DNA from: JANXVV01 sp038230975
Lineage (GTDB): Bacteria > Planctomycetota > Phycisphaerae > Tepidisphaerales > Tepidisphaeraceae
Assembly (NCBI GenBank): GCA_038230975.1
Contig: JBBRMF010000054.1
Location: 1-24,072 of the forward strand
Direction: 5' to 3'
Length of the DNA stretch: 24,072 nucleotides
The notes under the pieces were generated by a model that was given only the letters and a program-made list of their open reading frames with translations, was not told the origin of the DNA and searched no databases. A program made the translations under genes and the position numbers. Shown one piece after another: positions 1-6,815 of the stretch; the first letter of the stretch is position 1, and each line of letters begins with the position of its first letter.

Positions 1-641
1 CCCCACATCAGTTTGGCCATTCCAATGACGGGAAACAGCATCGCTTTTTTGAGCGGGCCGAAGAAGGTACCGGCGACGGTGGAGTCGATCAGTTGAAAGC
101 CGATTTCTCGGAAGGTCAGGCGAAGCTGCACATCGGTCGTCGGCGAGATGTGTCGCTGGTAATCGTAGTCATGTTCCTGAAACTGGCGGTGCTCCCCTTT
201 CATCAGGAAACGCAGGCGGCCGGTCCAGTTGGCGATGTTTGGGGTCGATAGCAATAGGTAGCCGCCGGGGTTGAGTAACTCGCGGGATTGCTTGAGGAAA
301 TGCCGTGGGCAATCCAAATGCTCCATAATTTCCAGCGCGGTCAGCAACCCAAAACGCTTTTCGATTTTCTCCGAGAACGCCGCATTCAGATCGACATGGC
401 GTGGCTCGATTCCCGGAAAGCCGAACGCCTTTCGATCAATCTCCACAGCATCCAGATCGGTAAACCCGCCATCGCGTAATCGAGCGAGAAATGAACCGCT
501 GCCGGCCGCCAGATCCAGCACGGCTGGTCGATCGGTCACATTCTTGCGCAACAGATCCATCGCCGCTTCGTGCGTGCCGGGCGCGCACCGCATGATGAGC
601 CCGTCGTAACTGCCAAGTTCCCGCCGCCAGTAGGTTGCCAT
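1..641 (-). CDS. Class I SAM-dependent methyltransferase, 3' end outside window
   Basis: The first 213 residues are visible; the frame stays open to the window edge. Residues 41-52 carry a Rossmann motif I (VLDLAAGSGSF), followed by an acidic motif II region (DAVEID, 64-69), the segment TALEIMEHLDCP (101-112) and LNPGGYLLLSTPN (123-135). This is the layout of the Methyltransf_23/UbiG-like family. The family transfers methyl groups from S-adenosylmethionine; the acceptor cannot be read from sequence, although the EHxxHxxxY-type region near 150-165 resembles methyltransferases from cell-envelope glycan loci. The start is the ATG at 641, with AGGA about 8 nt upstream. It is divergent from nothing: the next gene (LexA-like) is also on the minus strand and lies about 160 bp upstream. 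The family is sure; the substrate is unknown. Confidence 0.85.
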   Translation of the reverse strand, partial: MATYWRRELGSYDGLIMRCAPGTHEAAMDLLRKNVTDRPAVLDLAAGSGSFLARLRDGGFTDLDAVEIDRKAFGFPGIEPRHVDLNAAFSEKIEKRFGLLTALEIMEHLDCPRHFLKQSRELLNPGGYLLLSTPNIANWTGRLRFLMKGEHRQFQEHDYDYQRHISPTTDVQLRLTFREIGFQLIDSTVAGTFFGPLKKAMLFPVIGMAKLMW

Positions 642-801
642 GCCTCATCCTGAAAATCGGTTTATGGGTCGCGGGGATGGTAGCAGATTGGTGGGGAGAT
701 TAAATGAGAGGTGAAGTCAGACGGGCATCGTCGTCATGAGCGAACGCCGTTGTCATGGCGATTTCGATTCGAGTGGATTGAGAAGACCGACTCGAGGCTC
801 A

Positions 802-1461
802 TCATTCCCTCGGTCGCTTCGGCGAATTCATGGAAATCATCGTGAACATTTTGCGGACGGCCTGCTTCGGCTTTCCCTTGCTTCTCGCCAGAAAGCCCGA
901 CTTGTCTCCTCCGTGAATCGACAGCTTACCTTTGATCGTGCCATCGTCTTCGAGTACTGCCCAACCCCGTCCGCAAGCCGGGTCCATCTCGCTATTCCCT
1001 TCCCACGACCATTCGGCGGCGGGTTTTCCCTCACGATCAGTCAGTTCATGATCGATCCACCCGTGGACGTACCCGAATTGAAATTCACCTACACCGCCAT
1101 GATCGAAGCGAATGTAGCCGTCGACTTCGGCATCTACAAAATCCTGGGGCCACTGATCCATGTGCGTGATCCGCCAGAGACCCAGCATGGACCCGGAGTT
1201 TGCAGGGCTGGGTGGGTGGGTGGGTTCATCCTTCGGCAATTGTTCACGGGGTAGCAGCAAGCGAATCGACCGGGGCTTGCCGGGCGTTCGTGAAATCAGC
1301 CCTCGCTTCTCTAACATGAGCACCATCTGATGGACTGACGGAGGAGTGATCTGGAAGTGCCGCTCCATGTCCCGTTCGGCAGGCGGCTGCCCGTTGAGCT
1401 TAGTATAGTCGTAGATGAAGGACAGAAACTGACCCTGCCGTACAGTAAAGGATGCTGCCAT
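802..1461 (-). CDS. LexA-like winged-helix DNA-binding protein with C-terminal domain of unknown function
   Basis: This is a 219-residue protein. Residues 4-70 match the N-terminal winged helix of LexA: FTVRQGQFLSFIYDY, then PPAERDMERHF and ITPPSVHQMVLMLEKRGLI as the recognition region, then a wing. The C-terminus is not the LexA S24 peptidase: no Ser/Lys dyad region is visible. Instead residues about 114-195 form a compact domain with GEFQFGYVHGWID, EWSWEGNSEMDPACGRGWAVL and GKLSIHGGDKSGFLA. I recognise this pattern from small stand-alone hypothetical proteins in many bacteria. The start at 1461 is chosen over an in-frame ATG at 1494 because GGAG sits 6 nt before it. It probably acts as a repressor or sensor; the ligand is unknown. 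It is divergent from the two-gene unit at 1629-2787 and may regulate it. Confidence 0.75.
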   Translation of the reverse strand: MAASFTVRQGQFLSFIYDYTKLNGQPPAERDMERHFQITPPSVHQMVLMLEKRGLISRTPGKPRSIRLLLPREQLPKDEPTHPPSPANSGSMLGLWRITHMDQWPQDFVDAEVDGYIRFDHGGVGEFQFGYVHGWIDHELTDREGKPAAEWSWEGNSEMDPACGRGWAVLEDDGTIKGKLSIHGGDKSGFLARSKGKPKQAVRKMFTMISMNSPKRPRE

Positions 1462-1517
1462 TGTTTGCTCCGAACGATGCTGAATTTTCGCCATCGCTGG
1501 TTCCCCGCGCGATTACG

Positions 1518-1546
1518 AGGTATTATGGCGTTTGAGAAGAATACCT
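1518..1546. promoter_or_regulatory. Inverted repeat in the divergent promoter region (candidate operator)
   Basis: AGGTATT (1518-1524) and AATACCT (1540-1546) are perfect 7-bp inverted arms separated by 15 bp. They lie in the gap of about 165 bp between the LexA-like gene and the divergent unit at 1629. The position suits an operator for the winged-helix protein. This is inference only: 7-bp arms can arise by chance. Confidence 0.3.
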
Positions 1547-1628
1547 GAGTGGGTCATTAGAGCAATCCGGCCAGCGAAGCAAGACGAAGGTCGGCAGGTA
1601 TGAGTTCTGAACACAGTGGAAACCGCCC

Positions 1629-2420
1629 ATGCCCCAGGAAAACAAACACCCGGCGACCCAGCGTCCCGCACGTCCGCGTTGGGTTTTTGATCCCAGCATT
1701 CCGACTTACGAATGGTTTGCCGACAAATCGTTGGACGAGATAGGAAATTTGCAGGATGCCGTCGCAACCTTCGTGTGCGAATTGGAGCACGGCCGTTTCC
1801 TGAGTTGGGAAGCTGTCGCCTGCCGCGAGCAGGGCTTGCCGCTTAACGCGGAGCAGGAAGCAAACCTGAACGATCTCATCAGCTTCAACGACGATGACGA
1901 AGAGGAGGAGGAGGAGGACCGCATCCTTGAAATCGACGGCATCGGTCGCTCCAGCAAGTCGTGGGACGCAATCCTCAACCAAATCCTGCCACACCTGCTC
2001 ATCGAGCCCTTCGTCACGTCAGGTCCGTTTTGGCAGGTGAAACTCGAAGGCTTTTGCCAAATTATGGATGCCATCCGGAAGCATGGGCAGGGACTATCCT
2101 TGCCACCGGGCATCAACTCATCGGATGAGGTCATTCCGGCGAAACTGCGCCACAAATTGTGGTTGCAGGTCTGCTTCGATGATCTCGCCGGACTGGGTCA
2201 GGAATCCAAAATCAACCTTACCGAGCAACCCGAGCGAATCAAGCGGTTCATCGACCACCTGCGGGAACACAAAGAAAGCGTTCGGTTCTTTCAACTGACT
2301 CTCGAATCGCTGTTGAAGCGGCTCATTCTTCCTCATATCGAACAACCACTTTTTGTGGAGATGATGATGAAGCAACTGGCAATGCGCACTACGCAGGAAT
2401 CCATCGTGGACCACCTGTGA
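1629..2420 (+). CDS. Hypothetical protein with acidic tract
   Basis: This 263-residue protein is not recognised. No signal peptide or membrane segment is visible, so it is probably cytoplasmic. A low-complexity acidic run (three Asp, then six Glu and Asp) occupies residues 88-97 and separates an N-terminal part (YEWFADKSLDEIGNLQDAV) from a mostly helical C-terminal part. The C-terminal part contains aromatic and Leu-rich helices (FFQLTLESLLKRLILPHIEQPLF). The ATG at 1629 follows a weak GGAAA about 8 nt upstream. It is divergent from the LexA-like gene and is followed after 28 bp by the 112-residue gene at 2449, so the two are likely co-transcribed. No function is assigned. Confidence 0.65.
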   Translation: MPQENKHPATQRPARPRWVFDPSIPTYEWFADKSLDEIGNLQDAVATFVCELEHGRFLSWEAVACREQGLPLNAEQEANLNDLISFNDDDEEEEEEDRILEIDGIGRSSKSWDAILNQILPHLLIEPFVTSGPFWQVKLEGFCQIMDAIRKHGQGLSLPPGINSSDEVIPAKLRHKLWLQVCFDDLAGLGQESKINLTEQPERIKRFIDHLREHKESVRFFQLTLESLLKRLILPHIEQPLFVEMMMKQLAMRTTQESIVDHL

Positions 2421-2448
2421 GGGGATTGCCCTGGCAGAGAAATGAACC

Positions 2449-2787
2449 ATGTACGCAGGTGAATCGATTTGGACGCACAAGGGGGCCACTCTGAGCGACA
2501 AGTCCGCTCGGGAGGAGTTTGGGCTGACTCAGCAGGAAATCATTGCTGCCATTAGGGCGGGTAAATTGCAGTTCCGCGAAGGAAACATGCACGGTAACCC
2601 GTGGTTTAGGCTGTTGCGGCACGAAATCGAGGGCTTGGTGAGTGAGACAAACGGACCGGCCTACCTCCACCAGAAAAAGCTCCAGACGGAGTTGGCGGAC
2701 GTAAAGAAGGAAACCCGGAAGCTGAAAGCTCGCATGGCTACCCTCGAAAGAGGGTGGGCCGAACTGACGAAGGAACTTGATGGTTAG
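2449..2787 (+). CDS. Small hypothetical protein, putative helix-turn-helix plus coiled coil
   Basis: This is a 112-residue protein. Residues 15-45 (LSDKSAREEFGLTQQEIIAAIRAGKLQFREG) resemble a MerR/excisionase-like helix-turn-helix with a wing that reads 'GNPWFRLLRHEIEGLV'. The last 40 residues form a charged heptad-like coiled coil (KLQTELADVKKETRKLKAR). It may therefore be a small DNA-binding or adaptor protein that dimerises by its C-terminus. It sits 28 bp after the 263-residue gene on the same strand, which suggests a two-gene operon. The start has only a weak purine stretch upstream. The family looks familiar as a widespread hypothetical, but I cannot give it a name. Confidence 0.65.
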   Translation: MYAGESIWTHKGATLSDKSAREEFGLTQQEIIAAIRAGKLQFREGNMHGNPWFRLLRHEIEGLVSETNGPAYLHQKKLQTELADVKKETRKLKARMATLERGWAELTKELDG

Positions 2788-2924
2788 CGGTGGGGCTATA
2801 ACGACGGCGATGCCATGAGTCGGTAGGTAGCGGGTGGCATGATCATCGCCCCTGTTCGGTTTTGATCCCTCCAGTGGAACGAATGTACATCGTTATTGAT
2901 AAGCCAGTTGAAAACTCAGCGCAT

Positions 2925-2959
2925 AAAAAACCCCGTAGGCGTGGGTGAGACCTACGGGG
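2925..2959 (-). terminator. Rho-independent terminator downstream of nfu-type gene
   Basis: A perfect 9-bp stem (CCCCGTAGG / CCTACGGGG, 2931-2939 and 2951-2959) with an 11-nt loop is followed, reading the minus strand, by six T. It lies about 100 nt after the stop of the Nfu-domain gene. No T-run follows in the plus direction, so it works for the minus strand. Confidence 0.8.
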
Positions 2960-3056
2960 CAAGGAGGGAAGAAACACTTCGCAACACTGTTACGATCGTG
3001 GGTTAAATCATGTTCAGCAGACTTTCACTTTCCTACGCATTATTTCGACGTACGGG

Positions 3057-3320
3057 CTAAACTTTCTTGAGGATATCTCGAACTTTTTGCGAGATCGATT
3101 TCCATTGTACATCAGGTCGCTTGTTTACGGTTACAAAATCATTCAGAAGTAACAAGCTGGAAACACCGGGAATCAAAAACAGTCGCGATGCAACCGGGTG
3201 GTCTTTTGCGGCCTCGGCATTAAAAAAACTGGCGGGCTGCGGGGCAATCACCAGATTCAAAATATACTTCATCGCGTTTGGATTCGGAGTGGCCTGAATT
3301 TCCACCACCTCGTATGGCAT
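3057..3320 (-). CDS. Stand-alone Nfu/NifU N-terminal domain protein
   Basis: This 87-residue protein matches the Nfu_N (scaffold protein Nfu/NifU N-terminal) domain: TPNPNAMKYIL near the start, then PVASRLFLIPGVSSLLLLNDFVTVNK in the middle, and a short amphipathic C-terminal helix. The usual C-terminal NifU domain with its CxxC iron-sulfur cluster ligands is absent, and the protein has no cysteine at all. It is therefore not a cluster carrier on its own; in the family, the N-domain is thought to mediate partner binding. The ATG at 3320 has GAG about 8 nt upstream. It is monocistronic, ending at the terminator at 2925-2959, and divergent from the PEP-CTERM gene at 3719. Confidence 0.85.
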   Translation of the reverse strand: MPYEVVEIQATPNPNAMKYILNLVIAPQPASFFNAEAAKDHPVASRLFLIPGVSSLLLLNDFVTVNKRPDVQWKSISQKVRDILKKV

Positions 3321-3718
3321 CGTATGACTCTAAACGCTCATCCACGATTTAGTTATCATGAAATCGATATTTAAGATGTTAGCAAGCCGTCGAAGCCATT
3401 TCCAGTCTTCCTTTAGAAAAATCATGTTTTGTTGATGTATTCTTTTTCATTTTGGACCGGTGATTTTAACGAAGTTCTGGGATAATAGGCAGCCTCTGTC
3501 CGTAGCCTTAAAATCTCCTCAGTCGACCCCTTCAGCGATATCTCCTCGATCATCATTTACTTATGGATTGAGAGGCCTGTTACCGGACGGGAAGACCTCT
3601 GTCCCATAATGTCATTTTGCGCAATCTAGTAAACTTGGGTAATTATGGGCCGATTAAAAACGCAGACGAGTTTCGGGTCGACGTGACCCCTCTGAATTGG
3701 ACAGGAAGGGAGAAACTG
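3321..3718. other. Intergenic region between divergent nfu-type gene and PEP-CTERM gene
   Basis: About 400 bp of AT-richer sequence between two divergent genes, presumably holding both promoters. I found no convincing paired -35/-10 boxes and no hairpin terminator. An in-frame TTG at 3617 could start the PEP-CTERM gene earlier, but it lacks a ribosome binding site; the ATG at 3719 has one. Confidence 0.4.
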
Positions 3719-5116
3719 ATGCGTAACAATCTCGAGCGGGTTCCACAGGAGCACAAAATTTCCGTCACCGGTCGCCAAGGGGTAAGAAAAAAAAGGGTGC
3801 CGCGTCCCATAAGATTGAACTCACTAGCATTGGTGGCTGGTGCCGTGTCGTATCCGTTGGCGGCTGTCGCGTACACCCCACCGCCGGCTGATTTTTTCCC
3901 AATTGGGGTCTTTTTACAGCCAAGTTCAAACTTCGATCTCTGGAAATCCCGCGGTGCAAATACCGTGGTCGACTTTTTCCCGGATCCCTCGCAAACAGTG
4001 GCACAACAGCAGTCATCGCTGAATCAATGGAATTCGGCTGCGGTTCAGCGCGGGCTCTACATGATTCGCCCCGCCAGAGCCAATGCCGCGCAGGATGTCA
4101 ACGAGAAGTATTTGCTGGCCTGGTCGCAACCCGATGAACCGGATTTTAAAAATATCAATGCCAGCTCGTTGACCACCACCTATACGGCCCTTAAGAAAGT
4201 TGACCCACAACGGCCTGTGTATTTGAACGTCGCCGGGTCGAAAGTGATGACCCCCTACTATGCAGGCGATGGGACGCCTTATAAGAACTATGCCAAAGCC
4301 GCCGATTGGATTGCCAACGACATTTATCCGATTACCGCCTGGAATCATCCGGAGTGGATCGACTTCAGCAAGCCGTTGAATCCGAAAGACATTTACAACG
4401 GGACGGGTCAACGCCTGAATCCTGGCACGGTGATCGATGTGCTGAGAACCTGGACCGGCGGCAAGCGTCAGATGGCGTATATCGAAACCAGTTGGCAGGA
4501 CTTGAACGGCCCGACGGCATCCAGCCGGGGTGTCACGCCGAGCGAACTGCGTGGTGAAGTGTGGGATGCGATCATCCACGGCGCAAAAGGCATCACCTAC
4601 TTCCCGCAGCGTGTCGGGCAAACCGTGTTTCTGCACGACAACACACCAGCCGATGTTGCGGCTGAAATTACCCGGCAGGATTCGTTGATTACCTCCCTTG
4701 GCGGAGTCATCAACAGTGGCAACGATTCAACCAACAATACGGTAGCGCTGAGCAATCCGCTTCTGGAAGGCACTTGGCGCGAAGTCGCCGGGAAGAAGTA
4801 TCTTTTTGTTCTGAATATGTCGAGCGCGACGCTCCACGATTTGGCGTTTACGACCGCCGGGCTTTCGGACGCGGGATCGCTGCGGGTTTATAGCGAACTG
4901 CGCAGCGAATCGGTGAAAGGCGGCCTGATAACCGATACGTTCCAGCCCTATCAGCTTCACGTGTACACCACCGAATCCGGCTCCGTGCTGACACCCGCCA
5001 TTGCCGTTGCCGCCGCCGTTCCTGAACCGACGGGAAGCGCGCTGCTGGTGGGTGGGATCAGTTCATTCTTAATGAAGCGTCGTCGACGCGCGATTCTTCC
5101 GATTTCCAGGAAATAA
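3719..5116 (+). CDS. Secreted PEP-CTERM protein, glycoside-hydrolase-like TIM barrel (paralog 1)
   Basis: This is a 465-residue exported protein. The start is the ATG at 3719, preceded by AGGAAGGGAG with 6 nt spacing. A long basic n-region (about 30 residues) precedes a hydrophobic core (LNSLALVAGAVSYPLAAVA). The mature part begins with DFFPIGVF, a typical first barrel strand. It then carries AWSQPDEPDF (E140), DWIANDIYPITAWNHP (about 196-211), MAYIETSW (E256) and ELRGEVWDAIIHGAKGITYF. Two strand-end glutamates, E140 and E256, are plausible acid/base and nucleophile of a clan-A-like glycoside hydrolase; this is inference, with no named family. Residues 434-437 are VPEP, followed by a hydrophobic helix and KRRRR: a PEP-CTERM sorting signal processed by an exosortase. 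It is followed by a terminator and by a clear paralog. Confidence 0.8.
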   Translation: MRNNLERVPQEHKISVTGRQGVRKKRVPRPIRLNSLALVAGAVSYPLAAVAYTPPPADFFPIGVFLQPSSNFDLWKSRGANTVVDFFPDPSQTVAQQQSSLNQWNSAAVQRGLYMIRPARANAAQDVNEKYLLAWSQPDEPDFKNINASSLTTTYTALKKVDPQRPVYLNVAGSKVMTPYYAGDGTPYKNYAKAADWIANDIYPITAWNHPEWIDFSKPLNPKDIYNGTGQRLNPGTVIDVLRTWTGGKRQMAYIETSWQDLNGPTASSRGVTPSELRGEVWDAIIHGAKGITYFPQRVGQTVFLHDNTPADVAAEITRQDSLITSLGGVINSGNDSTNNTVALSNPLLEGTWREVAGKKYLFVLNMSSATLHDLAFTTAGLSDAGSLRVYSELRSESVKGGLITDTFQPYQLHVYTTESGSVLTPAIAVAAAVPEPTGSALLVGGISSFLMKRRRRAILPISRK

Positions 5117-5467
5117 ATTTGGCAACGCAGTCGCTTCGCCTCCGGTCCTTTTCCCCCTTCCCGCCCTGCGTCGTTAATAGCGACGCGGGGTTTTTTATTG
5201 GACCGGTTCCAGTACACCCCGAATATTAAGAAAAGAGTGGGGCTGCAAATCATTTCAACGACGAAACCGGGGCGTTTTCAAATCGCGTTTTTCTTGATTC
5301 ACAAAACAAAATCAGTTACTAGCGTTCAGCACGAGTGTCTGAACATTCTCGAATTTCGCTCGTAACTGAACAAGGCAATCGACAAAATAGTGGCGGTGCG
5401 AAAGCATCGATTCGGGCGTTGTCAATTCGTAATCGCAATGGCGAATCGCGAGAAAGCGGAGTCAAAG
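5117..5467 (+). other. Intergenic region between the two PEP-CTERM paralogs
   Basis: About 350 bp. It holds the terminator at 5164-5196 and then presumably the promoter of paralog 2. A TTGATT and TACTAG pair with 17-bp spacing occurs near 5293-5321 but matches the consensus only weakly. In-frame GTG (5390) and ATG (5438) codons could extend the downstream gene but lack ribosome binding sites. Confidence 0.35.
5164..5196 (+). terminator. Rho-independent terminator after PEP-CTERM paralog 1
   Basis: A 10-bp stem (CCCTGCGTCG / CGACGCGGGG with one G-T pair), a 7-nt loop and six T at 5191-5196, starting 47 nt after the stop codon. It separates paralog 1 from paralog 2 transcriptionally. Confidence 0.85.
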
Positions 5468-6784
5468 ATGTCGGTGAAATCGATCGGAATCGAGCACTCT
5501 CTCCGCGCTCGTTTTAGTTCCAAGTCAAAAAACGGTCCTTCTTCTACTCAGCCAATCGCGATGATTCTGGCGGCGACGTCACTTTTTTCCCGATCGTTGA
5601 TGGCCGGTCCTTTGGCGGTGGGTCTACCTTCAGACTATTTTCCGATTGGTGTTTTTTATCAGCCGGCCAACGCGGTGGCGACGACGACTTTTGCCGGATG
5701 GAAGGGTCGCGGTGTCAATACGCTGATTGGATATGAGACACAGAGCAATTCAATCTCGATCGACGACTACACGATAGCCGCCGCCGACGCGGGGCTTCTG
5801 ATCATTCGCGAGCCCAATGCCAACCCTGCCACGGATAACGCCCCGAATCTGATCGGCTGGCTTCAACCCGACGAGCCGGAATTAAGGGGGATCAATCCCG
5901 CGGCCCTGAATGCCGTGTATGCGACATGGAAAGTCGCCAACCCCACGCGACCTGTCCTGATTAATTTTGCCGGCGCTTTCATGGTAAGCGGATTTGCGCC
6001 GTTGAAAACGCAGGCGGATTACGCGCCGTACATTCGGGCCGGTGATTGGGTCGCGCAGGATCTGTATCCTGTCACGGGCTGGAACCAACCCAATGCGCTC
6101 GGTGCAGTGGGCATGGCCACTGCCACGCTACGCGCATGGTCCAACAAGCCTACGTTCGCTTATATCGAAACCAGCAATCAACGATTGACGAGCAACTCAA
6201 CCCCCGAGGCGCTGGAGCGGGGCCCAACTCCATCGGAAGTCCGTGCTGAAATCTGGGATTCGATCATTCACGGGGCTCGAGGAATCGCGTATTTCCCGCA
6301 GGAAATTAACGGTTTCCGGTATGATGCGACGCCCATTGATGTCGCCGCCGAAATAACCCGGCAGGATGCAGCAATCACCGGCCTGGCTCCGGCGCTGACA
6401 AGCGACATTGTGCCGGATGTCACCAGCGTGGCGTTTACAAATCACTCAATTGAATATGTCACCCGCTCATTTGGCGGTGTGACCTACCTGATCACCCTGA
6501 ATCTTTCCGATATCTCGGCCTCGACTGATTTTTCGGCGAATTTCACCCAGGCCGCCAACGGGCTCACGATTTTGGGAAGTAACCAGACTCTACTGCCAAC
6601 CGGAGACAATACGTTTTCCGATGAATTCGGACCGTATGAAGTTCGAATCTATGCCGAAGGGGGCGTTGGTTTCGCGGCGTTGGCGATTCCAGAACCCTCG
6701 GGATTTTTGTGCCTCGGTATGGGGACATTAATATTCAGGTACCGATTCCGTAGATTGATGAAGCCTGCCTCCTCTCCCCGATAA
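5468..6784 (+). CDS. Secreted PEP-CTERM protein, glycoside-hydrolase-like TIM barrel (paralog 2)
   Basis: This 438-residue protein is a paralog of the gene at 3719. They share FPIGVF, WLQPDEPEL (E136), GDWVAQDLYPVTGWNQP, AYIETSNQ (E234), TPSEVRAEIWDSIIHGARGIAYFPQ and TPIDVAAEITRQD. The putative catalytic pair is conserved in both, which supports an enzyme rather than a structural role. The ATG at 5468 is chosen because GGAG lies 6 nt before it, and because this places FPIGVF at nearly the same distance from the start (58 versus 60 residues). The export signal core is IAMILAATSLFSRSLMA. The C-terminus has IPEP (407-410), a hydrophobic stretch and RYRFRR, a PEP-CTERM anchor. Only 31 bp separate it from the dockerin gene at 6816, so the two are probably co-transcribed. 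Confidence 0.8.
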   Translation: MSVKSIGIEHSLRARFSSKSKNGPSSTQPIAMILAATSLFSRSLMAGPLAVGLPSDYFPIGVFYQPANAVATTTFAGWKGRGVNTLIGYETQSNSISIDDYTIAAADAGLLIIREPNANPATDNAPNLIGWLQPDEPELRGINPAALNAVYATWKVANPTRPVLINFAGAFMVSGFAPLKTQADYAPYIRAGDWVAQDLYPVTGWNQPNALGAVGMATATLRAWSNKPTFAYIETSNQRLTSNSTPEALERGPTPSEVRAEIWDSIIHGARGIAYFPQEINGFRYDATPIDVAAEITRQDAAITGLAPALTSDIVPDVTSVAFTNHSIEYVTRSFGGVTYLITLNLSDISASTDFSANFTQAANGLTILGSNQTLLPTGDNTFSDEFGPYEVRIYAEGGVGFAALAIPEPSGFLCLGMGTLIFRYRFRRLMKPASSPR

Positions 6785-6815
6785 GTAATCCTTTGACCGA
6801 TTTGATAGAAGAAGT

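Noticed and set aside
736..1254. 172-codon open frame on the plus strand opposite the LexA-like gene
   Set aside because: Antisense to a gene with a clear winged-helix domain; no independent coding evidence.
3617..3718. Longer N-terminus of the first PEP-CTERM protein from a TTG start
   Set aside because: The TTG has no ribosome binding site, whereas the ATG at 3719 has a strong one and gives a paralog-consistent length.
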